The translations under genes and the position numbers were made by a program. DNA of 40,086 bases from an uncultured Clostridia bacterium (GTDB lineage Bacteria; Bacillota; Clostridia; Christensenellales; Aristaeellaceae), in the NCBI GenBank assembly GCA_945948915.1, contig CAMFCQ010000018.1, forward strand, positions 1 through 40,086, written 5' to 3'. Below are positions 11,523-19,554 of the stretch, piece by piece. Within the stretch, counting starts at the first letter, position 1. Every line of letters starts with the position of its first letter. The notes beneath the pieces are model-generated. The model did not search any database. It was not told the origin of the DNA and saw only the letters and a list, made by a program, of their open reading frames with translations.

Positions 11523-12119
11523 ATGGCTAACAATAAGGAGCCGATCGCCAAGAAGTGCCGCAGTCTCGGCGTTTCCCCGGCGGTCATGGGCTATGGCAAT
11601 AAGAAGTCTACCCGCAACCCGGGCGGCAACAAGCGCAAGAAGGTTTCCGAGTACGGCACCCAGCTGAAGGAAAAGCAGAAGGTCAAGTTCGTCTACGGCG
11701 TGCTTGAGAAGCAGTTCCACAAGTACTACCTCAAGGCCGCCAACATGAAGGGCATCACCGGTGAGAACCTGCTGAAGCTCCTCGAGCTGCGCCTGGACAA
11801 CGTCATCTACCGCCTGGGCATCGCCAAGACCCGCCGTATGGCCCGCCAGGTCATCGTGCATGGCCACATCCTGGTCAACGGCAAGAAGGTGGACATCCCG
11901 TCCTACTCCGTGAAGGTCGGCGACGTGATCACCCTGCGCGAGCGCTCCAAGGAGCAGGCGGGCTTCAAGGCCCTGCGCGAGGGCACTGGCGTTGTGACCC
12001 CGAAGTGGCTCACGTTTGACGCGCAGAACCTGACCGGCAAGGTCGAGGCCATGCCGGCTCGTGAGGACATCGATTGCCCGATCGAGGAGCACCTCATCGT
12101 CGAGCTCTATTCTCGTTAA
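11523..12119 (+). CDS. rpsD: 30S ribosomal protein S4, zinc-free form
   Basis: S4 (198 residues) nucleates 16S 5' domain assembly and affects decoding accuracy with S5. The S4 RNA-binding domain (LELRLDNVIYRLGIAKTRRM, then RQVIVHGHILVNG) is intact. The N-terminus MANNKEPIAKKCRSLGVSP has only one Cys and lacks the four-Cys zinc site found in many S4 proteins, so this is the C-minus variant. It follows rpsK by 24 bases, with AAGGAGG upstream. rpoA follows after 63 bases without a visible terminator. Confidence 0.97.
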   Translation: MANNKEPIAKKCRSLGVSPAVMGYGNKKSTRNPGGNKRKKVSEYGTQLKEKQKVKFVYGVLEKQFHKYYLKAANMKGITGENLLKLLELRLDNVIYRLGIAKTRRMARQVIVHGHILVNGKKVDIPSYSVKVGDVITLRERSKEQAGFKALREGTGVVTPKWLTFDAQNLTGKVEAMPAREDIDCPIEEHLIVELYSR

Positions 12120-12182
12120 TAGATTGCTCATCCGATGTTTGCTACGGTTTTTTCACGGCAACTGTGAGGAGGAATCTGCCTA

Positions 12183-13121
12183 ATGATCGAAATCGAAAAG
12201 CCCCGCATCGAACGCGTGGAATCGGGCGAGAGCTACGGCAAGTTCGTCGTCGAACCGCTTGAGCACGGCTTTGGACAGACGCTGGGCAACTCCCTGCGCC
12301 GCGTCCTGCTGAGCTCTCTGCCGGGCGTCGCCGTTTCCAGCATCCGTATTGAGGGCATCCAGCATGAGTTTTCCGCCGTTCCCGGCATCAAGGAAGACGT
12401 TGCAGAGATCATCCTCAACCTGAAAGAGCTTTCTGCCAAGCTGTATTGCGACGGCCCGAAGAAGGTATCCATCAACGTCAAGGGCCCGTGCGAGCTGACT
12501 GCCGCCGCGCTGGAGGTGGACGATCAGATCGAGGTGGTCAACCGCGATCTGCACATCGCCACCCTCAACGAGGACGCGGATCTGATCATGCATCTGACCC
12601 TGGAGAAGGGCCGCGGCTACGTCAGCGCTGACAAGAACAAGAATCCGAACATGCCCATCGGCGTGATCCCGACGGATTCCATCTTCACGCCGATCCGCAA
12701 GGTGAATTACACCGTTGAGAACACCCGCGTGGGCCAGGAGACCGACTACGATCGCCTGACCCTCGAGGTGTGGACCGACGGCAGCATCCTGCCGGATGAG
12801 GCAATCTCGACCTCCGCGAAGATCCTGTGCGGCCATCTGAAGCTGTTCATGGATCTGACCGATCAGGTGGTGACCATCGGCTTCAATGAGAAGGAAGACG
12901 ATCACCGCGAGAAGGTTCTGGAGATGACCATCGAGGAGCTGGACCTCTCTGTTCGCGCGTACAACTGCCTCAAGCGCGCCGGAATCAACACCGTCGCCGA
13001 GCTGGTGCAGCGCAATCAGGAGGACATGATGAAGGTTCGCAATCTGGGCAAGAAGTCTCTTGAAGAGGTCGAGCAGAAGCTCGCCGCTCTGGGGCTCGCT
13101 CTGCGTGCCAATGACGAGTAA
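12183..13121 (+). CDS. rpoA: DNA-directed RNA polymerase subunit alpha
   Basis: The alpha subunit dimerises to start polymerase assembly, and its C-terminal domain contacts UP elements and activators. At 312 residues it is full length. The N-terminal dimerisation domain carries [17 protein letters not shown]; the C-terminal helix-hairpin-helix domain begins near [26 protein letters not shown] at 12166-12172 lies before ATG 12183. It is in the usual S11-S4-alpha-L17 order. Confidence 0.98.
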   Translation: MIEIEKPRIERVESGESYGKFVVEPLEHGFGQTLGNSLRRVLLSSLPGVAVSSIRIEGIQHEFSAVPGIKEDVAEIILNLKELSAKLYCDGPKKVSINVKGPCELTAAALEVDDQIEVVNRDLHIATLNEDADLIMHLTLEKGRGYVSADKNKNPNMPIGVIPTDSIFTPIRKVNYTVENTRVGQETDYDRLTLEVWTDGSILPDEAISTSAKILCGHLKLFMDLTDQVVTIGFNEKEDDHREKVLEMTIEELDLSVRAYNCLKRAGINTVAELVQRNQEDMMKVRNLGKKSLEEVEQKLAALGLALRANDE

Positions 13122-13148
13122 TCCGGCATCACCGGCTTACGATCAAAA

Positions 13149-13280
13149 ACCCGCCCGAAAGGGCTCACTAAGGTCGCGCCTAAGGGAAATATGGGCGCGG
13201 CGGTCACGGCGCCTGCCTGCACATGCGGACAGGCGTCGGTTCCTGCCGCGTGAAGAACCGTATTTGCAGGAGGCGGGCTG
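13149..13280 (+). promoter_or_regulatory. Structured leader between rpoA and rplQ
   Basis: The 178-base gap between rpoA and rplQ is long for this operon and holds several complementary segments. CCCGCC (13150-13155) can pair with GGCGGG (13272-13277). GCCC-GAAA-GGGC (13153-13164) is a GNRA-capped hairpin that would compete with it. CGCGCC (13175-13180) pairs GGCGCG (13194-13199); CGCCTG (13210-13215) pairs CAGGCG (13230-13235); CGCGGC (13196-13201) pairs GCCGCG (13245-13250). No clear promoter is present. A cis-regulatory RNA or processing site is the best guess; no known family was recognised. Confidence 0.4.
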
Positions 13281-13299
13281 AAATAGGAGGAAAAACAAC

Positions 13300-13812
13300 A
13301 TGGCTCAGCGTAAACTCGGCTGCCGCAACGCTGCCCAGCGTAAGGCGCTCATTCGTAACCAGGTGACCAATCTGATCTGGTACGGCCGCATCGAAACCAC
13401 CCTCGCCCGCGCGAAGGAAGTCCGCTCCATGGCGGAGCACCTGATCACCCTGGCGATCAACGAGTGCGACAACAATGTGCAGGTCGAGAAGACCTTCAAC
13501 AATGACAAGGGCCAGACTGTGACGGTCACCGTCCAGAACGACGCCCCGAGCAAGCTGCACGCCCGCCGTCAGATCATGGCGTATCTGTACGACGTGAAGG
13601 AAGCGAAGCAGGACGACGAGTCCAAGAGCGCCTATGCTGCGCGCACCAAGGACAACAAGTATCCGTGCGTCGAGAAGCTCTTCCGCGAGATCGGCCCGAA
13701 GTACAAGGCCCGCAACGCGGAGAAGAACTGCGCCGGCGGCTATACCCGCATCCTCAAGAAGGGCCCGCGCCGCGGCGACGCCGCCGAGATGGTCATTCTC
13801 GAGCTGATCTGA
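13300..13812 (+). CDS. rplQ: 50S ribosomal protein L17, extended form
   Basis: L17 binds near the tunnel exit. The conserved core is present: [20 protein letters not shown] at the start, then ARRQI, KLF.EIGPKY and [20 protein letters not shown] at the end. At 170 residues it is clearly longer than the common 113-130. The extra residues lie between LITLAINE and LHARRQ and again between YDVKE and KLFREIG, and they are polar and charged. AGGAGGA at 13286-13292 supports ATG 13300. A strong terminator follows, closing the alpha operon. Confidence 0.96.
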   Translation: MAQRKLGCRNAAQRKALIRNQVTNLIWYGRIETTLARAKEVRSMAEHLITLAINECDNNVQVEKTFNNDKGQTVTVTVQNDAPSKLHARRQIMAYLYDVKEAKQDDESKSAYAARTKDNKYPCVEKLFREIGPKYKARNAEKNCAGGYTRILKKGPRRGDAAEMVILELI

Positions 13813-13826
13813 TTCCTCGTTTACAG

Positions 13827-13861
13827 AAGAAGCTGTTTCGCCCTGCGAAGCAGCTTCTTTT
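13827..13861 (+). terminator. Intrinsic terminator after rplQ
   Basis: A 14-bp stem with one G-U pair (left arm 13827-13840, right arm 13846-13859) encloses the loop CCCTG, and TTTT follows. It lies 15 bases after the rplQ stop and ends the ribosomal supercluster. Confidence 0.85.
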
Positions 13862-13899
13862 GAATCGGGGGATTGCAGAGTGCGGAGGGGGAAATTCGC

Positions 13900-15339
13900 A
13901 TGCAAGACATGATTCTGATCCTCAACTATTCGGACGAATTCTCTATGGAGATCGCCAGGAGGCTGCGCGCGGAGCAGATGAATGCCCGCATCGCTGCGCC
14001 GGACATAACGGCGGAGCAGGTGAAGGCGATGGCCCCGCGCTGCGTGATTCTCAGCGGAGAGGCGGCTGGGAAGGACGCGAAGCTGGATGAGGACATCCTG
14101 AGCCTGGGGCTGCCGGTGCTGGCGCTGGGCCATGCGGCGCGGCTGCTGCTCAGCAGCCTGGGCGGTGCAAGCGCGGACACGGCCATCAGCGAAAAGAAGG
14201 CGCTGGTCAAGTACGGCCCGAGCGCGCTGTTCGCGGGCGTGCGCGAGGGAGAGCGCTACCTGAAGCAGGCGCAGACGATGATGCTGCCTGCCGGCGTGAC
14301 GGAAACGGCCAGCGCTGCGGGCTGTACAATCGCCTTCGAGGACGCCGAAAAGAAGCAGTATGGCGTGCAGTTTGAGCTGGAGCGCAACGATCCTGAGGGG
14401 ACGACGATCCTGATGAATTTTGCGCGCGGCATCTGTGGCTGCACCGCCTGGTGGACGATCGATGCCGCCCGCGAGCACGCGGAGGCCATACTCAGCCAGG
14501 CGGCAGAGAAGGGCGGCTGCGCGCTGTGCGCCGTGAGCGGCGGCGTGGATTCCACGCTGGCAGCGCTGCTGACGCATCGCGCCTTCGGCGACCGGATGAC
14601 GGCCATCTTCGTGGACACCGGCCTGATGCGCGAGGGTGAATCGGACGAGATCCGAACGACGTTTGAGGCGCTGGGCGTTCCGCTGCAGATCGTGGATCGC
14701 TCTGGCGAGATCCTGGAGCGGCTGGCGCACAAGCTCGGAAACGATGAAAAGCGGCAGGTGGTCACCCGGCATCTGGCTGAGGAGATGCTCCGGCAGAGCG
14801 CGTCGATCGAAGGGGAAAAGACGCTGGTGCTGGGCACCAATTACAGCGACTTCCTGCACAGCGGCACCAATACGTTCAGCGCGCAGGAGAGCGGCATGAC
14901 GATTGTCGAGCCGCTGCTGGAGCTGCTCAAGGAGGAAGTGCGCGACATCGCCCGGGCAATGGGCATCAGCGAGGAGGTCGTGGAGCGCAAGCCGTTTCCG
15001 TCTCTGGGCCTGGGCGCGCGCATTGTGGGCGAGGTGACCGGTGAGCGGCTGCACGCGCTGCGCACGGCGGAGGCCATCTTCCGCGAGGAGCTTCGCCTGG
15101 CCGGCCTGGAGCGCAGGCTGTACAAGCACTTCCCGGTGCTCATTGGCGGAGAGACGATGGGCAGCGAGCTGGTCGTGCTGCGCGCGGTGACGCTATCCGG
15201 CGGCCAGCTGATGCCCGCGCGTCTGCCGTATGACCTGGTGGAGCGCACGGTTCAGCGCATTATGGAGGCGACGCCCACAGTGGGACGCGTCTTCTATGAC
15301 GAAACCCCCACGCAGGTGGGCAGGGAGTCATTCTCGTAA
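13900..15339 (+). CDS. GMP synthetase-like protein with inactive glutaminase domain
   Basis: The 479-residue protein aligns along its length with GuaA, which aminates XMP to GMP using ATP and glutamine. The N-terminal class I amidotransferase domain is decayed: the nucleophile-elbow segment reads PVLALGHAAR, where GuaA has a Cys, and GVQFHPE has become GVQFELE (158-161), losing the catalytic His. The ATP-pyrophosphatase loop SGGVDS (213-218) is intact. The XMP-side segment PFPGPGL is PFPSLGLGAR (365-374), the SHHNVGG loop is missing, and the C-terminus is TQVGRESFS instead of KPPGTIEWE. It may be an ammonia-dependent enzyme or a repurposed paralog. ATG 13900 with GGAGGGG upstream is preferred to TTG 13873. 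Confidence 0.75.
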   Translation: MQDMILILNYSDEFSMEIARRLRAEQMNARIAAPDITAEQVKAMAPRCVILSGEAAGKDAKLDEDILSLGLPVLALGHAARLLLSSLGGASADTAISEKKALVKYGPSALFAGVREGERYLKQAQTMMLPAGVTETASAAGCTIAFEDAEKKQYGVQFELERNDPEGTTILMNFARGICGCTAWWTIDAAREHAEAILSQAAEKGGCALCAVSGGVDSTLAALLTHRAFGDRMTAIFVDTGLMREGESDEIRTTFEALGVPLQIVDRSGEILERLAHKLGNDEKRQVVTRHLAEEMLRQSASIEGEKTLVLGTNYSDFLHSGTNTFSAQESGMTIVEPLLELLKEEVRDIARAMGISEEVVERKPFPSLGLGARIVGEVTGERLHALRTAEAIFREELRLAGLERRLYKHFPVLIGGETMGSELVVLRAVTLSGGQLMPARLPYDLVERTVQRIMEATPTVGRVFYDETPTQVGRESFS

Positions 15340-15344
15340 AAGCG

Positions 15345-15378
15345 GCACCGGTTTGCAGGCCGGTGCTTTTTGTGTTTT
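15345..15378 (+). terminator. Intrinsic terminator after the GMP synthetase-like gene
   Basis: GCACCGG (15345-15351) pairs with CCGGTGC (15360-15366) around an 8-base loop. Two T-runs (TTTTT and later TTTTT) follow. It begins 6 bases after the stop codon. Confidence 0.8.
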
Positions 15379-15425
15379 TGGGAGCAACAATGCAAAATCA
15401 GGGGTAGATGGAAACAAGAGGCATG

Positions 15426-15434
15426 TGCTATAAT
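15426..15434 (+). promoter_or_regulatory. Extended -10 promoter for the GNAT-purD transcript
   Basis: TGCTATAAT at 15426-15434 is a perfect TATAAT with the TGn extension. The -35 region (around 15405-15412) has no good match to TTGACA, which is common for extended -10 promoters. It lies between a terminator and the GNAT gene, about 80 bases before its start. Confidence 0.55.
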
Positions 15435-15514
15435 AAACTGTTACTATATGCATAGAATCCGGATGCGCCCAAGGCGGCGCAGCTTCCGATGTAATGAAGG
15501 GTGTCTTTTGAAGT

Positions 15515-16330
15515 ATGAGAATCTATCATCCGGTCAGAGGCGTGGGCGGAGCGCTTCGGGAGAACAGCTTTGCCATCATCGATGACGCGGGCGTGGAAAT
15601 CGGTCAGGGCGGGCTGGAGTTCCGGGTGCTCAGGAAGATGCTGCCGGAACGGCCGCTGGACATCGAGATGAACATGAATGCGCATCCCGTGGCCAGCGAT
15701 ACGCTCTTTGGCGCGCTGTGCGCCCGGGCGGAGAGCATCAAGACGGAGCAGGGCGAGCTGCCTGCGCGGCTGTACACCCGCTGCGCCATCGACGACAGCG
15801 AGCGCCACGAATACTTTACCCGCATGGGCTTTGATGACTTTGACGGCGACGAGCTGTTCGTGCTGCCTGTGCCGCAGGACATGAGCACGCGCAGGCGCAA
15901 TTACAGCCCGCTGGGCACCAAGGGCATCGATGTGGAGCTGCGCACGCGCACGCGCCGCGAGGAATTCCTGCTGAGCCTGAAGGAGTTTGGCTGCGTGGAG
16001 CACGCCAGCGAATGGCTGGAGGAGCGCATGAAGGATCCGGTGTTCATCGCGCGGGCGATGTACAACGGCAGCGACTTTGTGGGCCAGATGCTGGTGACCG
16101 GCACGCAGAACGAGGCGACGCTGGAGATGATCTGCGTGGAGCCGAAGTGGCGCGGCCGCGGCGTGGCCAGCGCGATGATCGATGAGGCGCTGATGCAGCT
16201 ATCCAGCCAGCGCGTGGCGTATCTGTGCGCGCGCAGCGTGCGCCGCAACAAGAGCGCCATGCAGATGTTCAAGCGCAGCGGCTTTGACTGGGTGCGCACG
16301 GAGTGCTATCTGCTGGGCAGAGATTTGTAA
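15515..16330 (+). CDS. GNAT family N-acetyltransferase
   Basis: The 271-residue protein has a clear C-terminal GNAT domain. Motif A is near 206-226 (ICVEPKWRGRGVASAMIDEA), with the acetyl-CoA loop R-G-R-G-V-A at 213-218 and the usual Nx.sA.xmfkRsGF ending at about 245-257. The first 120 residues look like a second, degenerate GNAT-like half (HEYFTRMGFDDFDGDELFVL). The substrate is unknown. ATG 15515 is the only good start, but its likely site (AAGGGTG, 15497-15503) is unusually far upstream. purD follows after 29 bases, so they are probably co-transcribed. Confidence 0.75.
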   Translation: MRIYHPVRGVGGALRENSFAIIDDAGVEIGQGGLEFRVLRKMLPERPLDIEMNMNAHPVASDTLFGALCARAESIKTEQGELPARLYTRCAIDDSERHEYFTRMGFDDFDGDELFVLPVPQDMSTRRRNYSPLGTKGIDVELRTRTRREEFLLSLKEFGCVEHASEWLEERMKDPVFIARAMYNGSDFVGQMLVTGTQNEATLEMICVEPKWRGRGVASAMIDEALMQLSSQRVAYLCARSVRRNKSAMQMFKRSGFDWVRTECYLLGRDL

Positions 16331-16359
16331 CCCATTCGAGCAAAAACGGAGGAAGAGAC

Positions 16360-17625
16360 ATGAAGGTTCTGGTGATTGGCGGCGGCGGACGCGAGCATGC
16401 CGTCTGCAAAAAGCTCAAGGAGAGCAAGCTGGTCGATACCCTGCTGTGCGCGCCGGGCAATGCCGGCATCGCGCAGGTGGCGACCTGCGTGCCGGGCGTG
16501 AAGGCGACGGACGTTCCTGCCATCGTGAAGCTGGCGAAGGATGAGCAGGTGGATTTTGTCTGCGTGACGCCGGATGATCCGCTGGCGCTGGGCTGCGTGG
16601 ATGCGCTGGAAAAGGAGGGCATCGCGGCCTTTGGCCCGAGCGCGTATGCGGCGCAGATGGAATCCAGCAAGATCTTCTCCAAAAACCTGATGAAGAAGTA
16701 CGGCATCCCGACCGCGCAGAGCGAGACGTTTGAGGATATGCATGCGGCGCTTGCCTATCTGGATACCCAGAGCGCGCCAATCGTCATCAAGGCGGACGGC
16801 CTGGCGCTGGGCAAGGGCGTGATCGTCGCGCAGACGATCGGAGAGGCGAAGGAAGCCGTCGTGGACATGATGCAGGGCGGCCGGTTCGGCAAGAGCGGCG
16901 CGCGCGTGCTCATCGAGGAGTGCATGTTCGGCCGCGAGGTGACCGTGCTGTGCTTCTGCGACGGCAAGACCATCGTGCCGATGCGCGCCAGCCAGGATCA
17001 CAAGCGCGTGAACGACAACGATCAGGGCCCGAATACCGGCGGCATGGGCGCGTTCGCCCCGAGCCCGCTGTACACGCAGGAGATCGCCGAGCGCACGATG
17101 AACGAGATCCTCGTGCCGACGCTGAACGCGATGAACGCTGAGGGCTTCACCTTCAAGGGTGTGCTCTACGTGGGCCTGATGCTCACCGACAAGGGGCCGA
17201 AGGTGGTCGAGTACAATGCGCGCTTCGGCGACCCGGAGACGCAGGCCGTGCTGCCGCTGCTGGAGAGCGACCTGATGGAGATCATGCTGGCCGTGCGCAA
17301 TCAGACGCTTGGCCAGATGGACATCCGGTGGAAGGATCAGGCGGCGGCATGCATCGTGCTGGCCAGCGGCGGCTACCCGGGCAAGTACGAGAGCGGCAAG
17401 CTGATCACCGGCCTGAATGAGGCTGAGCAGACCGGCGCGACGGTCTATCATGCGGGCACGAAGATGACCGAGGCGGGTTATGTGACCGCTGGCGGCCGCG
17501 TGCTGGGCGTAACCGCGCTGGGCGGCACGCTCAGGGAAGCCGTGGACAGCGCGTACGCCGCGGCGAGGAAAATCCATTTCGACGGCGCACATATGCGCAG
17601 CGACATTGGCAGCAGGGACTGCTGA
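16360..17625 (+). CDS. purD: Phosphoribosylamine-glycine ligase (GAR synthetase)
   Basis: PurD joins phosphoribosylamine and glycine with ATP in step two of purine synthesis. It is a 421-residue ATP-grasp enzyme of normal length. MKVLVIGGGGREHA is the N-terminal signature; KADGLALGKGV is the ATP-binding strand; QDHKRVNDNDQGPNTGGMGA and YNARFGDPETQ are hallmark PurD segments. ATG 16360 follows GGAGGAAG; the open frame upstream overlaps the GNAT gene and is not used. No other pur genes are nearby. Confidence 0.97.
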   Translation: MKVLVIGGGGREHAVCKKLKESKLVDTLLCAPGNAGIAQVATCVPGVKATDVPAIVKLAKDEQVDFVCVTPDDPLALGCVDALEKEGIAAFGPSAYAAQMESSKIFSKNLMKKYGIPTAQSETFEDMHAALAYLDTQSAPIVIKADGLALGKGVIVAQTIGEAKEAVVDMMQGGRFGKSGARVLIEECMFGREVTVLCFCDGKTIVPMRASQDHKRVNDNDQGPNTGGMGAFAPSPLYTQEIAERTMNEILVPTLNAMNAEGFTFKGVLYVGLMLTDKGPKVVEYNARFGDPETQAVLPLLESDLMEIMLAVRNQTLGQMDIRWKDQAAACIVLASGGYPGKYESGKLITGLNEAEQTGATVYHAGTKMTEAGYVTAGGRVLGVTALGGTLREAVDSAYAAARKIHFDGAHMRSDIGSRDC

Positions 17626-17630
17626 GCAAG

Positions 17631-17658
17631 GGACAGGGCAGGGCTTTGTGCTCTGTCC
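17631..17658 (+). terminator. Hairpin after purD, possible weak terminator
   Basis: GGACAGGGCA (17631-17640) pairs with TGCTCTGTCC (17649-17658) with one G-U pair and an 8-base loop. Only scattered T residues follow (TGTATTCA), so it may terminate poorly or act as an mRNA 3'-end stabiliser between purD and the first CotH-like gene. Confidence 0.4.
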
Positions 17659-17684
17659 TGTATTCACATGCAGAACAGGAAACG

Positions 17685-19403
17685 ATGATGAGAAGAAAGA
17701 TGATCGCGACAGCTGCAGGGATCCTGCTGCTGACGGTGCTGCTGATTCCCTTGGCGAACATGCTTTCGACCGCGCAGGAGGCCCTCGATGCCGACCACAT
17801 GGTGCAGCCCATGCTGGACCTGCTGGAGCAAAGCCCGCAGGTCAGGGCCAATGTGGCGGTGGGACAGATCATGGACATCGAGGATGCCTGGGGCATTGAG
17901 GACACACGGCAGGAGGCGCAGACGCCGCTTGTGGGCAGCATGCGCAACGGCGAGCATGAGCTGGGCTATGATGAGGCGAGCAGGACGTTTTTCTGCACGC
18001 TGGGGCTCAGCGGCGGGGACTGGCCGGAGCTGGCGCTGTATGCGCAGGGCGCAGAAGGCATGGAAGACCTGAGCGTCGCATGGATCGATGACTACACCTA
18101 TGATGATCGCAGCGACGCGATCCGCGAGGGATACCGCTATGAACTGATGGCGTATACAGACACGCAGTACGAGTACATCGAGCTGGTCTTTACCGGCCTG
18201 CCGATCGTGACGCTTCAGGTTCACGGAGGCGCCGACGCGCTGGGCGATACGTACACGCCGGCGCGCATGGGCGTGGCTTCCGCAGAATACGCGGCGATCA
18301 ACTCCGGGGCATGGACGCATGTGCGCGGCGGAGGATACCCGAAGCCGATTGACAAGCCGTCGTATCGCGTGGAGTTTCACGAGCTTGGCGCAAAGGGCGA
18401 CCAGAAGGCGGCGCGCAGCGTGCTGGGCATGAAGGAGGACACGGACTGGCTGCTCATCAGCAACGCCCAGGATCCTACCGCGCTGCGCAACCACCTGTGC
18501 TGGGACATGTGGCGCAGGTGGAACGAAGGCGCTGAAGCGCCGATGGAGCTGGGCAGCCGCATGGTGGAGCTGTTTGTAGACAACGCCTACATGGGCCTGT
18601 ATCAGGTGATGGAAAGGGTGAATCCCGAAGAGGAGCTTGTCCGAATCGGCGGCAATCCGCAGACGGACACGCTGGCCCGGATCATAGTGAGCGTGAACAT
18701 CGGCAATTATCCGGTGCTGGACCGCGATCAGGTGGCCGACCTGTGGATTGAACACCGCTATGAAGCCAAAGACCGTCATGAGCGCACCTTTGAGCGGATC
18801 GAGGACTATGCCAGGCTGATGATGAAGGATGAATACACCCTTTCGGACGAGGAATTCATCGAGCTTGCACAGAAGCGGATTGATACGCGCGAGCTGATGT
18901 CCTATTTCCTTTTCTCACAGGTGTGCGGCCTGACTCAGGACAACATTCATAACAACCTCTACATCTGGGCGCTGGGCAGCGATGCGGAATATCAATACCG
19001 TTTGTCGCCCTGGGACATGGATATGTCGCTGTTTACGCCCACCAATGAGGAGGACATGGGATGGGGCGGGAGACTGGAAGTGTCCTTTGCGCTGCCCGTC
19101 AGGATGCTGGATCTGAATGTGAACCAGTGCCGGGAAATCATGTGGGAAATCTGGACACAGAAGCGGGAAACCCTGCTTTTGAATGAGGCGATCTGCACGT
19201 GGATCATGGACACGGCGGAGGAAATTGAGGCATCCGGCGCATACCACAGGGAAACAGAGAAATGGTATGGCGCGGAAAGCGAGCTGCCTGCGGAAGACAT
19301 GATGTACTATACGCAGTATCGGATCGAGAATGTGGAATATGCGATGGAGGAGCGCTGGCTTTCGCAGGAAACAGGAAAGGCAGAAACAGCAGAGGATTTG
19401 TAA
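17685..19403 (+). CDS. CotH-family secreted kinase-like protein, copy 1
   Basis: The 572-residue protein has an N-terminal membrane/signal segment (about 7-28), a conserved module (about 63-178, with IEDAWGIEDTRQE, GYDEASRTFFC, DDYTYD and FTGLPIV) and a CotH core. Core landmarks are KPSYRVEF (224-231), the E-L-F-V-D-N-x-Y-x-G-L-Y segment (about 295-306), D419-N420-x-x-N423-N424 and W443-D444-M445-D446. CotH proteins are Fam20C-like atypical kinases; B. subtilis CotH phosphorylates spore coat proteins and needs two Asp spaced like these. This one should act outside the membrane (inference). It is the long subtype, like copies 2 and 3. It lies apart from the main array, 59 bases after purD. ATG 17688 is equally possible. 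Confidence 0.85.
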   Translation: MMRRKMIATAAGILLLTVLLIPLANMLSTAQEALDADHMVQPMLDLLEQSPQVRANVAVGQIMDIEDAWGIEDTRQEAQTPLVGSMRNGEHELGYDEASRTFFCTLGLSGGDWPELALYAQGAEGMEDLSVAWIDDYTYDDRSDAIREGYRYELMAYTDTQYEYIELVFTGLPIVTLQVHGGADALGDTYTPARMGVASAEYAAINSGAWTHVRGGGYPKPIDKPSYRVEFHELGAKGDQKAARSVLGMKEDTDWLLISNAQDPTALRNHLCWDMWRRWNEGAEAPMELGSRMVELFVDNAYMGLYQVMERVNPEEELVRIGGNPQTDTLARIIVSVNIGNYPVLDRDQVADLWIEHRYEAKDRHERTFERIEDYARLMMKDEYTLSDEEFIELAQKRIDTRELMSYFLFSQVCGLTQDNIHNNLYIWALGSDAEYQYRLSPWDMDMSLFTPTNEEDMGWGGRLEVSFALPVRMLDLNVNQCREIMWEIWTQKRETLLLNEAICTWIMDTAEEIEASGAYHRETEKWYGAESELPAEDMMYYTQYRIENVEYAMEERWLSQETGKAETAEDL

Positions 19404-19440
19404 GTTATACAAATTGAAGGCGAAAGAAAGTAGAAAAACA

Positions 19441-19467
19441 CAAAGCGAGGTTTACAGCCTCGCTTTG
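19441..19467. terminator. Terminator after CotH copy 1
   Basis: A perfect 10-bp stem CAAAGCGAGG (19441-19450) / CCTCGCTTTG (19458-19467) has a 7-base loop. A-runs precede it and T-rich sequence follows, so it could work in either direction. The -35 box of the dapA promoter lies in its loop. Confidence 0.75.
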
Positions 19468-19479
19468 TTGTGCTAAAAT
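19451..19479 (+). promoter_or_regulatory. Promoter of the dapA-dapB-dapH operon
   Basis: TTTACA (19451-19456), a 17-base spacer and TAAAAT (19474-19479), preceded by TGC as an extended -10, make a good vegetative promoter. The -35 sits in the loop and arm of the upstream terminator. An imperfect inverted repeat follows in the leader (GGGGAAAATC near 19493, GATTTCCC near 19518). No lysine riboswitch fits in the roughly 70-base leader. Confidence 0.65.
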
Positions 19480-19554
19480 AGGGCGCAATCGGGGAAAATC
19501 ATTCCATCGGAAAACCGATTTCCCGCAAGCACAACCGCAGGAGGACAAAACCCT

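Noticed and set aside
13204-15129. 641-codon minus-strand open frame opposite rplQ and the GMP synthetase-like gene
   Set aside because: Same shadow pattern: it spans the rplQ terminator and antisense of conserved motifs, with no family resemblance.
19480-19554. Lysine riboswitch upstream of dapA
   Set aside because: The leader after the promoter is only about 70 bases, too short for the lysine riboswitch, and contains only one imperfect inverted repeat.
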